The notes: a model not told the origin generated them from the sequence alone. Shown: positions 8,031-18,600, counted from the stretch's first letter. The stretch: 64,000 bases of DNA from Bacteroidales bacterium UBA4070 (GCA_002383485.1 DFYY01000005.1:18534-82533); one strand, 5' to 3'. Translations and numbers: made by a program.

Positions 8031-9404
8031 ATGAGACGCAGGATAACTCCTTTCGTGCAGCTGGTGATCATTCCGGCGGCCATCATGTTCACACTCACTG
8101 CTTTCACGCTCATGAGATCGTTTCCTCAGGAAGATCTCAAGGGTAAATACAAGTACAAGGATTTCGAGTCAGCACTCAAGTGCCGCTCATGCCACCCGGG
8201 CATCTACGAACAGTGGTCACAGGCGATGATGTCACAGGCGTACACTCATCACTGGGACGAGATCGAGTATTTTGATCTGGCTGTCCCTCATGCCGAGGTC
8301 AATCCTGCACTCAAGGGTCCGGTTGACGGCTGCAATGGCTGTCATACACCGATGGGCTACATGGAGGGCACTATGCCTCCGCCGCGTCCATCGGAAAAAA
8401 GTATGGCCAACGAGTCGGTTTCGTGCGAGGTGTGTCACCTTACACAGCGAGCCCAGACTGATCCGCCGTTTAATTTCAGTTACTACATTGTGCCAGGTCA
8501 GACCAAGTACAGCGGCCGCAGCCCTGAGATTCAGTCTCCTGCACACAAAATTGTACAGAGTGATTTCCACAGGACCACCGAGTTTTGCGGTAACTGTCAC
8601 AATGAACAGAATCCATACGGGATATGGGTCAAGAGCACTCAGATGGAGTGGAAGGAGGGCCCATATGCTGCGGAGGGAGTTCGGTGTCAGGATTGTCACA
8701 TGCCCAAGGGTCAGTACCAGCTGGCGCTTATGGGAAAAACTTATGATGATGCACGGCTGCATCTCTTCCATGGTGCACATGACCCGGGCAAAGTCAGGGG
8801 CACAATAGAAGTCAGGATTGAACCGGATATGCGCCTCGCAGAGCCGGGAGAAACAATAGTCTTCACCGTGGCACTGTTCAACCAGAAGACAGGACATAAA
8901 TTCCCGACGGGTTCAGTGGAAGACCGCATTGCCTGGCTTGACGTCGAAGCAACGGATGCAAAGGGTAACAAGTATCACCTTAATGTGGACAAGAAGGGTT
9001 TTGAAGGGGAAGAGTATACAATATCAGGCGATTATCTTGCCTATCAGGATATGGGAATACCTCTGAAGATCAAGGATTTCAAAGGTGTTCAGCGTGACGG
9101 CATTCCGTTTGGAAACAGGATATTCCGCATGCCTTACTTCGACGAGCAGGGTAATATGACCATTATGCAGTGGAACACCTTTTCACAGGGCGTCGATTAC
9201 CGGATCGGACCCAGGGAGACAAAGGTTGAAAAGTTCACATTCAGAATACCTTATGAGGCCGCTCCCGGGGCAATGACAGTGCATGCGGTATTGAATTACC
9301 AGCTGCTGGTCAAACCGGTAGCCGATTATCTGAAAGTTCCCTCTGATGAGTCGGCAATACTAATGGTGAATGACCATTCCACCAGAGTTGAAATTCTTCC
9401 CTGA
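8031..9404 (+). CDS. Pentahaem c-type cytochrome (c554/c'-like)
   Basis: 457 residues. A hydrophobic segment at about 8-28 acts as signal or membrane anchor, placing the protein on the periplasmic side. Five CXXCH haem-binding motifs are present: CRSCH (51-55), CNGCH (101-105), CEVCH (132-136), CGNCH (186-190) and CQDCH (219-223). The first lies in a KCRSCHPGIYEQWSQAMMSQA context typical of the cytochrome c554 domain. The haem domain fills the first half; residues about 260-457 have no haem motif and read as a beta-sandwich (VFTVALFNQKTGHKFPTGS). It is followed 27 bases later by a haem-bearing porin, suggesting a joint electron-transfer role. The electron donor and acceptor are unknown. Confidence 0.9.
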   Translation: MRRRITPFVQLVIIPAAIMFTLTAFTLMRSFPQEDLKGKYKYKDFESALKCRSCHPGIYEQWSQAMMSQAYTHHWDEIEYFDLAVPHAEVNPALKGPVDGCNGCHTPMGYMEGTMPPPRPSEKSMANESVSCEVCHLTQRAQTDPPFNFSYYIVPGQTKYSGRSPEIQSPAHKIVQSDFHRTTEFCGNCHNEQNPYGIWVKSTQMEWKEGPYAAEGVRCQDCHMPKGQYQLALMGKTYDDARLHLFHGAHDPGKVRGTIEVRIEPDMRLAEPGETIVFTVALFNQKTGHKFPTGSVEDRIAWLDVEATDAKGNKYHLNVDKKGFEGEEYTISGDYLAYQDMGIPLKIKDFKGVQRDGIPFGNRIFRMPYFDEQGNMTIMQWNTFSQGVDYRIGPRETKVEKFTFRIPYEAAPGAMTVHAVLNYQLLVKPVADYLKVPSDESAILMVNDHSTRVEILP

Positions 9405-9431
9405 TAACCTGAAACCTAAAAAAACAGCAAT

Positions 9432-10634
9432 ATGAAAAAGTCAACATTTACCGGGATAATTATACTGGCTGCAATGGTTTTGCTGATCGTTCCTGCCAGA
9501 AAGGCCGATGCAATACCGGCCTTTGCCCGCAAATACCAGATCAGCTGCCAGGTGTGCCACTCTCCGGCAATGCCAACGCTGAAAGCTTTTGGAGATGAGT
9601 TTGCTGGAGCCGGTTTCAGGATGACCGATTATGAATCGCCGAGATATTTTATTAATACCGGTGACGACAGGCTCTCACTCTTCAGGGAGATGCCACTGGC
9701 TATCAGGATCGACGGCTTTGCCACTGTCAACTTTAATAATGAAGGTACTGCTGATTTTGGTGCTCCCTTTGTTGTTAAAGTATTGTCAGGAGGAGAACTT
9801 TCAGACAAGCTGTCATACTATTTCTATTTCCTGATGAATGAGCGCGGTCATATCGCAGGTCTTGAAGACGCATTCCTTATGTATGCCGATGCATTTAATA
9901 CCGGCATCAACTTTTACATTGGTCAGTTCCAGACATCAGATCCTCTGTTCAAAGGGGAGTTGCGTCTTACCCTCGAACCCTACAAGATCTATGGGGTAAA
10001 ACCTGCCAACTCCTCCGTTGATCTGAAATATGACAGGGGGATAATGTTTGATAAAGGATTCTCGACCGGGACAACGATAGTGGGTGAGATTGTCAACGGC
10101 AGCGCTTTGGGTCAAGCAAGCGAGGGCTACCTCTTTGACAAGGACAAGTACAAGAATTTCATGCTGAGATTAAACCAGGCCATAGGGAACAGTGTATCAC
10201 TGGGTTTCTTCGGGTACACGGGCAAGGAGGTGATTACTGACAATTCCCCTGACCCTTACGTGAGTGAGATGAAGATGTACGGACCTGATGTGGCTATTGA
10301 CATTGTCGGTAAGCTTATGATCAACATGCAGTACCTGTGGAGAACAGATTCGGATATTTTCGATGCTGACGGAGAGGTTCACATGACTGACGTTAAAACA
10401 CATGGGGGCTTTGCCGAGGTAATATATGCTCCCAAAGGAGATATGAGCAAGTACTACCTGACAGGTCTCGTGAATCTTGTTGAATCAGAGCTCGATCAGT
10501 TTGATTATCAGTCAGCCACGCTTCACTTCGGTTATCTTATGCGCAGAAATGTGCGCCTGGTGGCAGAAGGCACCTATATCTTCTCCGGAACACCTTATGC
10601 TAAGGCAAGCCTGGGATTTGTCTCCGCATTCTAG
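9432..10634 (+). CDS. Outer-membrane porin with an N-terminal haem c motif
   Basis: 400 residues. A signal peptide (about 1-27, ending KADA) is followed by IPAFARKYQISCQVCH, one CXXCH haem site at 39-43, and by PAMPTLKAFGDEFAGAGF, a context I recognise from a family of cytochrome-porin fusions in environmental anaerobes. The remainder is a beta-barrel with alternating strands and ends in Phe (SLGFVSAF). A haem at the periplasmic mouth of a barrel could pass electrons across the outer membrane. Its position directly after the pentahaem cytochrome, same strand, supports a functional pair. It converges on hydF with a 32-base gap. Confidence 0.82.
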   Translation: MKKSTFTGIIILAAMVLLIVPARKADAIPAFARKYQISCQVCHSPAMPTLKAFGDEFAGAGFRMTDYESPRYFINTGDDRLSLFREMPLAIRIDGFATVNFNNEGTADFGAPFVVKVLSGGELSDKLSYYFYFLMNERGHIAGLEDAFLMYADAFNTGINFYIGQFQTSDPLFKGELRLTLEPYKIYGVKPANSSVDLKYDRGIMFDKGFSTGTTIVGEIVNGSALGQASEGYLFDKDKYKNFMLRLNQAIGNSVSLGFFGYTGKEVITDNSPDPYVSEMKMYGPDVAIDIVGKLMINMQYLWRTDSDIFDADGEVHMTDVKTHGGFAEVIYAPKGDMSKYYLTGLVNLVESELDQFDYQSATLHFGYLMRRNVRLVAEGTYIFSGTPYAKASLGFVSAF

Positions 10635-10666
10635 GGTACAACGAACCGGATAGTTAAAGCTGGTGT

Positions 10667-11902
10667 TCAGAGCAGATCCCCGGCTTTTTCTTTCTTGCCG
10701 GTGAAGGGTTCGGTAGCACGGTTGAATATCCCGTGAACGTAAGCAATGGCCATCCCGTAATTTGTGACCGGGATGCTGTGCTTTTTTGGGTCCCTTAACC
10801 TGTTGACAAGCTGCCGGTGAGTCACCATGCAACCGCCGCACTGAATCACCAGGGCATAATCTTCTATAGGGCGCGGAAAACTGTCAAGCCCTGCCACCGT
10901 GTCAAACTCGAGTTTCTTCCCGGTGAAGCTGGCCAGCCACCGGGGTATCTTCACTCTTCCGATATCATCACATGTTACATTGTGGGTGCAGGATTCCAGC
11001 AGCAGGATCCTGTCGCTGTCCTTCAGTTCTCCTATTTTTAGCGTACCGCGAAGGTATTCTGCGAAGTCACCCTTCTGCCTGGCGAGGACGATGCTGAAAC
11101 TTGTAAGCGGTATGTCTCGCGGGATGGATGCGTCAGCCTTGAGGAATACCTGGCTGTCGGTTATGACAAGAGCCGGTCTGATCCGCGTCCTGCGCAGGAA
11201 GGCATCCACTTCTCTCTCCTTGAGGACGATGGCAGTGCAGTCATTGTCCAGGATGTCGCGTATTACCTGCACCTGTGGCAGAATCAGCCTTCCCTCGGGA
11301 GCTTCGATATCTATTGGCGTTATCAGCAGCACCGTGTCGCCCGGCTTGACAAGGTCTCCTATCAGTCCGCGGCTCTTTATGGCTGTCGGAGGCATGGTCT
11401 CCTTAATCATCCTCAGCAGCGCGGGGTTGTATTTCCCGGGGTGCATGGCCGAGTATTCCGCAACCTCCTTTCCTGTCAGACTTCTGACCTTTTCGCGGAG
11501 TTCCGGGGTTACCGGGGTGAGATCACTTTTGTTGTGCACAACCACATACGGAACATCAAGCTTGTTGAGCTCCTTCGTCAGTCTGACCTCGTGTTCTTCA
11601 AACCTGTTTTCTGAAAGAACCAGGATGGCCAGGTCAATCAGCTTGAGGGCAGCCATTGATTTTTTAATCCGTAGCTCTCCCAGGTCTCCTGTATCATCAA
11701 TTCCGGCTGTGTCAATAAATATCAGGGGGCCCAGTCCGTGCACTTCGATACTCTTCTTTACCGGGTCAGTGGTGGTACCGGCCACATCCGATACAATTGC
11801 AATATCCTGTCCCACAAGTGCATTGATAAGTGAGCTTTTACCCACATTCCTTCGGCCGAATATGCCCACATGGGGTTTTGTGTCTCTTCCTCTTGAACTC
11901 AT
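10667..11902 (-). CDS. hydF: [FeFe]-hydrogenase maturation GTPase HydF
   Basis: 411 residues. The frame can be extended to a TTG at 11920, but the ATG at 11902 gives the normal short lead into the G domain (HVGIFGRRNVGKSS) and lies 7 bases after the aspartase stop. Seen: P-loop GRRNVGKSS, switch residues DVAGTTTDPV, DTAGIDD (G3), NKSD (G4), and the HydF-specific C-terminal cluster ligands, CTHNVTC and, about 50 residues later, CGGC followed by MVTHRQL. HydF is the scaffold on which the 2Fe subcluster is completed before transfer to HydA. hydE, hydG and the hydrogenase itself are not in the window. Confidence 0.95.
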   Translation of the reverse strand: MSSRGRDTKPHVGIFGRRNVGKSSLINALVGQDIAIVSDVAGTTTDPVKKSIEVHGLGPLIFIDTAGIDDTGDLGELRIKKSMAALKLIDLAILVLSENRFEEHEVRLTKELNKLDVPYVVVHNKSDLTPVTPELREKVRSLTGKEVAEYSAMHPGKYNPALLRMIKETMPPTAIKSRGLIGDLVKPGDTVLLITPIDIEAPEGRLILPQVQVIRDILDNDCTAIVLKEREVDAFLRRTRIRPALVITDSQVFLKADASIPRDIPLTSFSIVLARQKGDFAEYLRGTLKIGELKDSDRILLLESCTHNVTCDDIGRVKIPRWLASFTGKKLEFDTVAGLDSFPRPIEDYALVIQCGGCMVTHRQLVNRLRDPKKHSIPVTNYGMAIAYVHGIFNRATEPFTGKKEKAGDLL

Positions 11903-11909
11903 TGCTTCA

Positions 11910-13370
11910 TCAGTCTTCAAGATCTTTCAGCCGGTAGCCTCCCTGCACCAGGTTTTCAGGCTTCAGTATCTCGATGAGCTTACCAGGTTGCAGGTATCCC
12001 ATTTTTTCATTTGCCTCAATAATATTCAATCCCTCAGTCCTCATTACACCTGCTATCTCCGAAGCCTTTTTATAACCGATGAATGGCAGTAGGGCGGTTG
12101 TAACGGCGGGACTTGAAAAGGCATTTCTTTCAGCAGCCGAAGTATCGATCTCCAGGCCTTCAAGTAGGTTGACCGCTGCAGTCTTGTCAGCGCTGATAAG
12201 CAGCTTCAGGCTTTCCAGCAGGGCATGACCGATTAAGGGAAGATAGGCGTTCAGTTCAAGGCATCCCTGCGCCGACAGCCCGGTGACAAGCTGGTCATTG
12301 CTGTAGACGCGGTGAGAGCAGCTTATGACGAATTCGGGAATGACAGGATTAACCTTTCCGGGCATGATGGAACTGCCGGTCTGCTTCTTAGGGAATGACA
12401 GTGAATTGTTCCCGTGCAGATCAGATGCCAGCAAACGTATGTCAGCGGCCATCTTCTCCATTGTTACCGCATGAGATTTTATGATGCCATGCACCTCAAC
12501 TATCGGGTCAAGGTTCGATGTGGCATCTGAGAGGTTCTCGCCCCTGGTGACGGGAAGACCTGTCAACTGCTGCAACCGTGGAACCACTTCGGCCACGAAA
12601 AATTTCGGGACAGTGATGGAGGTACCTATTGCCGAACCTCCGAGGTTAACCACCTTTATCCGTTCAAGGCATTTCGAGACTCTCCACCAGTCGCGGGAGA
12701 GGGCATCGCTGTAACTGCTGAAGAGCCTGCCGTAGGTGGATGGCACTGCCTCCTGCATCTGGGTGTAAGCAATGCGAAGCGTATTGCGATATCTCTTTTC
12801 CAGGTCCTCAGCCTTTTTCCTCAGCTCATTGATGGATTCTTCAAGCTCTGTCAACAGGTTCATGGCTGCAATACGCAGGGCTGTGGGCACTACATCGTTG
12901 GTCGACTGGAATATATTGGCGTCTTCAATCGGATCAATGAAATCATAATCCCCCGGTTTCCTTCCGAGTAACTGCAGGGCACGGTTGGCGATTATCTCGT
13001 TGACATTCATATTGATGCTGGTGCCAGCGCCGCCCGAAATCGCAGGTACAATGAAATGCTCAAAGTGTTTTCCGGCTTCGCATTCCTCTGCCGCTGCAGA
13101 GAGAGCATCGAGCTTTTCAGAGGTTACAACCCTGACATTCATGGCCGCCAGGTCATACTGTTTTGCCGCTTCTGCAAAAAAGGATGCTGCCGTAAGATAG
13201 CATGCCCGCTTAGTCACTGCCATAGCCCTGTACCACTCCGCACAGAACCGCCCCTCATCGGGGAAATTCCCGCGAGCCCTGGCTGAGTGAATACCGTACA
13301 GTACACCGTCCTCCAGTTCCTTTTCTCCTATGAAATCTTTTTCACGGCGCATGGCGATATTATTTTTCAT
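11910..13370 (-). CDS. aspA: Aspartate ammonia-lyase (aspartase/fumarase superfamily)
   Basis: 486 residues. The open frame extends to 13511, but that part overlaps the preceding gene; the ATG at 13370 overlaps its stop by 11 bases and is the natural coupled start. The superfamily signature GSSIMPGKVNPV is intact, with GTSINMNVNEIIANRAL and QSTNDVVPTALRIA supplying substrate-binding loops. Residues around the amino-group site favour aspartase over fumarase, although the two are hard to separate by eye. It would interconvert L-aspartate with fumarate and ammonium. From memory, aspartase genes often lie among hyd maturation genes in anaerobes; a role in supplying ammonium for the H-cluster dithiolate is a guess. 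Confidence 0.87.
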   Translation of the reverse strand: MKNNIAMRREKDFIGEKELEDGVLYGIHSARARGNFPDEGRFCAEWYRAMAVTKRACYLTAASFFAEAAKQYDLAAMNVRVVTSEKLDALSAAAEECEAGKHFEHFIVPAISGGAGTSINMNVNEIIANRALQLLGRKPGDYDFIDPIEDANIFQSTNDVVPTALRIAAMNLLTELEESINELRKKAEDLEKRYRNTLRIAYTQMQEAVPSTYGRLFSSYSDALSRDWWRVSKCLERIKVVNLGGSAIGTSITVPKFFVAEVVPRLQQLTGLPVTRGENLSDATSNLDPIVEVHGIIKSHAVTMEKMAADIRLLASDLHGNNSLSFPKKQTGSSIMPGKVNPVIPEFVISCSHRVYSNDQLVTGLSAQGCLELNAYLPLIGHALLESLKLLISADKTAAVNLLEGLEIDTSAAERNAFSSPAVTTALLPFIGYKKASEIAGVMRTEGLNIIEANEKMGYLQPGKLIEILKPENLVQGGYRLKDLED

Positions 13371-14550
13371 CCCCGGAAACGGGAGGTGAGAGTTTCCTCG
13401 ACTGTGCCTCTGCCTCAATCTCCTCACTCTTTTTCTGCAATTCGTCAATTGAGATAATCTTGGCCCGCTTTTCTGTAGGTGGATTGAGTTTTTCGGACTT
13501 TTCAAATTCAATTACCTGTTTCCTGAGGTCTTCAGGCAGATCCTTCTGACTTTTAAGGACTATGTCAATGAACTCTTCCGAAAAGAACTGATCGACCTGT
13601 ATGCGTCGCTTGGCGGTATGGGCGAACTTGCCGATTATACGGCAGATGCTGTCACGGTCCTCGGGGCTCAGTTTCTCCGCCAGGTCATACTCCTCGATCT
13701 TTTTCAGCGACAATATCACCGGTTCCAAAGAATCCTTGGTTATGACAAAGACATCATAATCGCCAAGCCTGTAGGTAAGCTGTTTTATCCTGTTGATAGT
13801 ATTGGTTGGCACTACCAGGAACATCGACTTCTTCACACTCTCCTGGCTGGCGTATTTCTTCAGGTTGTCAGCCTGTGCTTTAATATATGTCGGGAAGTTG
13901 GAGAGATCATCGTTTGCAGGGCTCTTGGCGTCAAAGATAATATACTCACCGCTTATCTCTATTGTATTGTCGGGATTGCCCCTGAAGGGGACCTTTTCGA
14001 CGTAGTTGACATGGTTGACGTCGCAGATGCGGATGATTGAGTTCTTCACGTCAGTTTCGTGTTCTGACCATTGCTTTTTCATAGTTTCCAGCCTGTCAGC
14101 TGCCGCCTGCAGTTTTTCCTCGTTCAGTCTCCGTCGCTCGGCCTCGAGGCTGTCTTTTGTCTGGTTCAGCCGTGCGATGTTCTCGTTGTAGTTTTTGATG
14201 TTGTCTTCCCTGGTTGCTTCAAAGCCGGCCACTTTTTTCGTGAGCTCCTGTATGCCGGCTGAGTTTTCCCTAAGGCGTCCGTTGAGCTCCTCGATGTTTG
14301 CATCCTTGCGGGCCGACTGCACCTCCATCTCGCGTACCCTCTGGGAGAGGTTTTCATTGCGTCCGGAGAGTTCGGTGATGCGGTTCTGCAGCCTGCCGGT
14401 GGTCTCACGAATTGCTTCCGTCTCCCGTGCAAGAGCCCGGAATTCCTCGTAAGCGTCGAAGCTGAGATTCCTGATCTTTCTCCAGTGGAAAAGCCTCTGC
14501 CAGAAGCCTATATCCTTTATCTGTGCAAAAAAGAGGTTCAGTTTTTCCAT
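13360..14550 (-). CDS. RmuC-like coiled-coil protein with nuclease-like core
   Basis: 396 residues. Residues about 30-165 are a heptad-rich coiled coil (RETTGRLQNRITELSGR, then LEAERRRLNEEK). A compact domain follows with NPDNTIEI and YIIFDAKSP, which resembles the PD-(D/E)XK pattern PD...IDAK of RmuC proteins. RmuC limits recombination at inverted repeats. Unlike typical RmuC there is no N-terminal membrane helix, and the tail (about 330-396) is charged. It heads a minus-strand run with aspA and hydF, overlapping aspA by 11 bases, which would be an unusual partner for those genes. The assignment to RmuC is by motif and architecture only. Confidence 0.6.
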   Translation of the reverse strand: MEKLNLFFAQIKDIGFWQRLFHWRKIRNLSFDAYEEFRALARETEAIRETTGRLQNRITELSGRNENLSQRVREMEVQSARKDANIEELNGRLRENSAGIQELTKKVAGFEATREDNIKNYNENIARLNQTKDSLEAERRRLNEEKLQAAADRLETMKKQWSEHETDVKNSIIRICDVNHVNYVEKVPFRGNPDNTIEISGEYIIFDAKSPANDDLSNFPTYIKAQADNLKKYASQESVKKSMFLVVPTNTINRIKQLTYRLGDYDVFVITKDSLEPVILSLKKIEEYDLAEKLSPEDRDSICRIIGKFAHTAKRRIQVDQFFSEEFIDIVLKSQKDLPEDLRKQVIEFEKSEKLNPPTEKRAKIISIDELQKKSEEIEAEAQSRKLSPPVSGDEK

Positions 14551-14721
14551 AACATAAAATCCGGATAAAGTTAATAATTCTGCCCGGAGTATGTTTACTA
14601 CGACTGTTCCGTCTTAACAGGAAATGAGGTTGAGCATAATATGCTGCCCCGTCCGGTGATCTGGGTTTGATAATTCATGCAGTGAATCTCAATACTTTTT
14701 TTCCGGGATACGTACATATAC

Positions 14722-14752
14722 AAAAACCGCCCTCCCAGTCTGCGGGAGGGCG
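14722..14752 (-). terminator. Rho-independent terminator after the PorP/SprF gene
   Basis: A perfect 9-bp stem, CGCCCTCCC (14728-14736) with GGGAGGGCG (14744-14752), encloses a 7-base loop. Read on the minus strand it is followed by GTTTTTG (14727-14721). It lies 25 bases past the stop at 14777 and closes the PorP/adhesin transcription unit. Confidence 0.88.
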
Positions 14753-14776
14753 ATCTTCCTTCTCCGGGGGAATAAT

Positions 14777-15676
14777 TTATTCCCCTTTACTGATCAGTTT
14801 TCCGACATTCAGCCCCAGTCCCATCTCATGGGTGTTGAATACATCAAGTGTGATTGATGATGCAAAATTGAAACTGTACGAGATCTGTATTGCCTTTGTT
14901 ATTTCAGCCCCGAATCCGGCACCCCAGATACCAGGGTCACGGAATGAAACGCTTCCCCATATCCTGTCCTGATAGGTAACCCTTGTTGCCAGCCCGACCT
15001 GGCTTTTAATGTACCGGCCTCCCCTGATGTATGCTATCGGGTTGACGCTCCACCGGTCATTGAACCTGTGGAGGTATGTAGTGTGGGCCTGGAAGTTAGC
15101 CAGTGGCCTGTAGGTGACATCAACCTCATCATATTTCGCATCGCCGAAACTGATATTGGCGAACATTATCCCGGCTTCGATACCCTTGAACAGGTAAAGC
15201 GCTGAGAAATCCGTCATGAGTTTCAAATTTGACGAGACATCGCCCTGCGTCAAGACCGGATCGAGATCATAATTGGGATCATTGTAGTACTCTGAGAAAT
15301 TCATCCTGTTATGGTAAAGGCCTGCCGAGAGAGCCAGAAGTACCCTGTGATCACCTGTAACCTTCAGGCTGTAGCTATAGGTTCCCATAATGTATAGCTG
15401 GTTGAAGATACCGGCTTTATCATAGATGATTTTGCCTCCGTAGGCTGCATTTGTCATTAGCAGATCACTGTAGGAAGCACGGATCGTTTTCGGTCCTCCT
15501 TCAATGCCTGTCCAGTCAGTCCTGAAGCTGGTGAAGAAATTGCCAGGATTGGAATGGCCTGCATATGAGGAAGAAAGGGAATACTTATCCATGAAGTAGT
15601 TCTCTGAAACAGGCATCTGCTGTGCAAGGATAAGGCCCGGGATGAGAACGAATGCTGCAATTAGTATCTTTTTCAT
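14777..15676 (-). CDS. PorP/SprF family type IX secretion protein
   Basis: 299 residues. A signal peptide (MKKILIAAFVLIPGLILAQQ) precedes MPVSENYFMDKYSLSSSYAGHSNPGN-like text, split here by residues typical of PorP/SprF N-termini (NPAYAG becomes SSYAG). Repeated amphipathic strands follow (VLLALSAGLYHNRMNFSEY, LKLMTDFSALYLFKGIEAG), as in this outer-membrane barrel family. PorP/SprF proteins assist surface display of particular T9SS cargo and are often encoded next to that cargo. Here the gene lies 17 bases after a giant adhesin bearing a T9SS type-B C-terminal domain, so that protein is the likely client. A strong terminator follows. Confidence 0.88.
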   Translation of the reverse strand: MKKILIAAFVLIPGLILAQQMPVSENYFMDKYSLSSSYAGHSNPGNFFTSFRTDWTGIEGGPKTIRASYSDLLMTNAAYGGKIIYDKAGIFNQLYIMGTYSYSLKVTGDHRVLLALSAGLYHNRMNFSEYYNDPNYDLDPVLTQGDVSSNLKLMTDFSALYLFKGIEAGIMFANISFGDAKYDEVDVTYRPLANFQAHTTYLHRFNDRWSVNPIAYIRGGRYIKSQVGLATRVTYQDRIWGSVSFRDPGIWGAGFGAEITKAIQISYSFNFASSITLDVFNTHEMGLGLNVGKLISKGE

Positions 15677-15693
15677 TTTACTGTGGATCTGAA

Positions 15694-18600
15694 TTATCTG
15701 ACAATATTGACAGTACCTGTGATTGTTCCTGCATTTTCCGTTTTGATGACATAATAGTACGCTGCCGACGGGAGTGCGACTCCGTCACTGGTGCCAGCCC
15801 AGTCGTTTTCATAGCTGGTTGAGGAGAAGACAAGTTTTCCCCAGCGGTTGAATACCCTGATGTCATAGGTGCCGAAAGAGTCAATCCCGGCGATCTCCCA
15901 GTGGTCATTGTAACCGTCATTGTTGGGGGTGAACAGGTTCATGATATTACTGTGCGATGAAATGATCTCAATAGTAACTGTCGCCTCTGCAGGACTGTAA
16001 TTAATGTCACCGGCCTGGTAAGCCCTGACCACTACAGTGCCCCTGCCTACCCCGGTGAGGGTTGAGCCGGAAACTGTTGCAAGGCTCTCATTGGTACTTT
16101 CAAAAAGCACCTGTAATCCGGACGATGCAGTTGCCTGAAGCTCTCCTGTTTTTGTGACAAGGAGTTCTTCGGGCCATGATGTGAAAGTGACAGTCTGAGT
16201 AATCCTGGTCACGGTCAGTACACCTTCTTCGAGGACAAGGTCATAGTTATTGTCATCTCCGCCGGTCAGGATGATTGAATAGGTCCCTACGGGTGATGCA
16301 GATGTTGCCTGGGTAGAAGGTGCAGGGGCGTTGTCAAGTGCCGATATATTGTCTCCGTTGACGAATCCTTCACATGTGAATGTAAATGTGGGATTCTGCT
16401 CCAGGTAGGCCCTGGTTTTATCATCAGCAGTGACAGTCAGGATTGCTTTTCCAACAGTCAGGGTAACCTGTGTATCCTCTGCAGGATTATAGTTGACGTC
16501 ACCGGCCTGACTTGCTGTTATTACGGCAGTACCGGCGCTGCGTACAGTAAGGTAGCCGCTGATGATCTCTGCCACTGCTGTGTTGTCACTTGAGAACGTT
16601 ACCGGGAGGGATGATGAGGCCACAGCATCCGGAATAAACGGTGTTGCACCATACAAAACCGGGTCAATTGCAGTAAAGGTTACAGACTGATCAGCTTTCT
16701 CCACCGTCAGTACCTGAACCACATCCATGGCGGCATTGTAGTTGTCGTCACCTGCCTGGGAAGCAGTAATATCAGACGAGCCGGCCCCTATTATCATGAT
16801 CATGCCGCCGGATACAACAGCCACATCGGTGTTGCTGCTCGTATAAGAGATGGTCAGGCCTGACGAAGCAGCTGCTATGGGGTCGAAATCCGGATCGCCG
16901 TAGGTCTGCACTGCGATCGGAACAAATTCAATTGTCTGTGTTGCTTTTTCGACCACAAGGGTACGAGAGACATCCATGGCAGGCAGGTAGTTCTCATTTC
17001 CGTCCTGCGAAACGGTTATAACTGCCGATCCTGCACCTGTAATGTGAACTGAAATGCCGTCAACTGTTGCAACGCTCTCATTGCCGCTTGTATAAGCTAC
17101 AGGTAATCCGGATGTTGAAGCCGCTGAAAGTTCGAAATCAGGATCACCGTAAACCGAACCGGCTAGTTCATTGAATGTGATAACCTGGCTGGCTTTGTTT
17201 ATTGTAAGAACCTGAGTCTGATCAGCTGCAGCATTGTAATTTTCATTCCCCGGCTGGCTGGCAGTAATAATGGCTGTGCCGGCGGAATTTATAACAATAG
17301 TGCTGCCCGAAACCGATGCGACAGACGGGTCACTGCTTGAATAAACCACAGGGAGTCCCGAGGAGGCTGTAGCCTCCGGTGTCACCGCCGGATCGCCATA
17401 GGTGACTGCTGTCAGAGCAGTGAAGGTGACAGACTGATCTGCCTTTGTGACAACAAGTGTCCTGGTCACTGCAGTTGCCGGCTCATAATCATCATCCCCT
17501 GACTGTGAGGCGGTGATTACCGCTGAACCTGCCCCGGTGATTTGTATAAGTCCTCCTGAGATCACAGCAACAGAGGTGTTGCTGCTTGAGAAGGTAACTG
17601 GCAAACCTGATGATGAGACAGCCCCGGGATTGATTTCCGGATCACCGAAAACAGCCGCCGGCAATTCGGGGAACGTTATTGTCTGGGTTGCCCTGTTTAT
17701 CACGAGCGTCTGTTGTACATCAGGTGCAGCCATGTAGTTTACATTTCCAGCCTGTTTTGCAGTAATGACAACCGTGCCTGCGCCGTTGATTTGCACTGTG
17801 TTTCCTGACAGTGATGCCACTCCGTCATTGTTTCCGGAAAAGCTTACTGCCAGACCCGATGAAGCGGTAGCTTCAATGGTAAAGTCGGGATCTCCGAATG
17901 TATGTGATGATACCGGCCCGAATGAAATTGTCTGCGTCGCTTTGTTGACAGTGAGAGTCCGTTGTACATTCACTGCAGCATCGTAGTCTGCATTTCCGGC
18001 CTGGGATGCGGTGATAACCGCGGTGCCGGCCCCGATTATATGTATAAGACCGCCGACAACTGTTGCCACATCCGCATTGTCAGAAGAATATGTTACTGTC
18101 AGTCCGGAACTGGCTGTTGCACCGGGATTAATATCTGCACTTCCGTAAGTCACAGGTGCAATTACAGGGAATGTAATTGACTGACTGCTTTTGGTAACAG
18201 TCAGTGTCTGTTGAACGGCAGAGGCAGCGTTATAGTTGGAGTTGCCTGGCTGTGATGCTGTAATTACCGCAGTACCGGCAACTACAATATGAATCTGGCC
18301 GGCCACTATGGTGGCAACATCGCTGTTGCTGCTGGAGTAAGCTACAACCAGTCCTGAAGAAGCTGTGGCTCCGGGATTGAAATCCGGATCACCAACGATT
18401 TTTGACGGCAGTGCATTAAATGTGATTGACTGATCCGCTTTTGATACAGTAAGGTTTGCAGTAACGTTCAATGCTTCATTGTAAAAGCTGTTCCCGGTCT
18501 GTGATGCTGTGATTACGGCGGTGCCCGTACCAGTGATATGAATGTTTCCGGAAACTATGGTTGCCACATCCGTGTTGCTGCTGCTGTAAGTTACCTGCAG

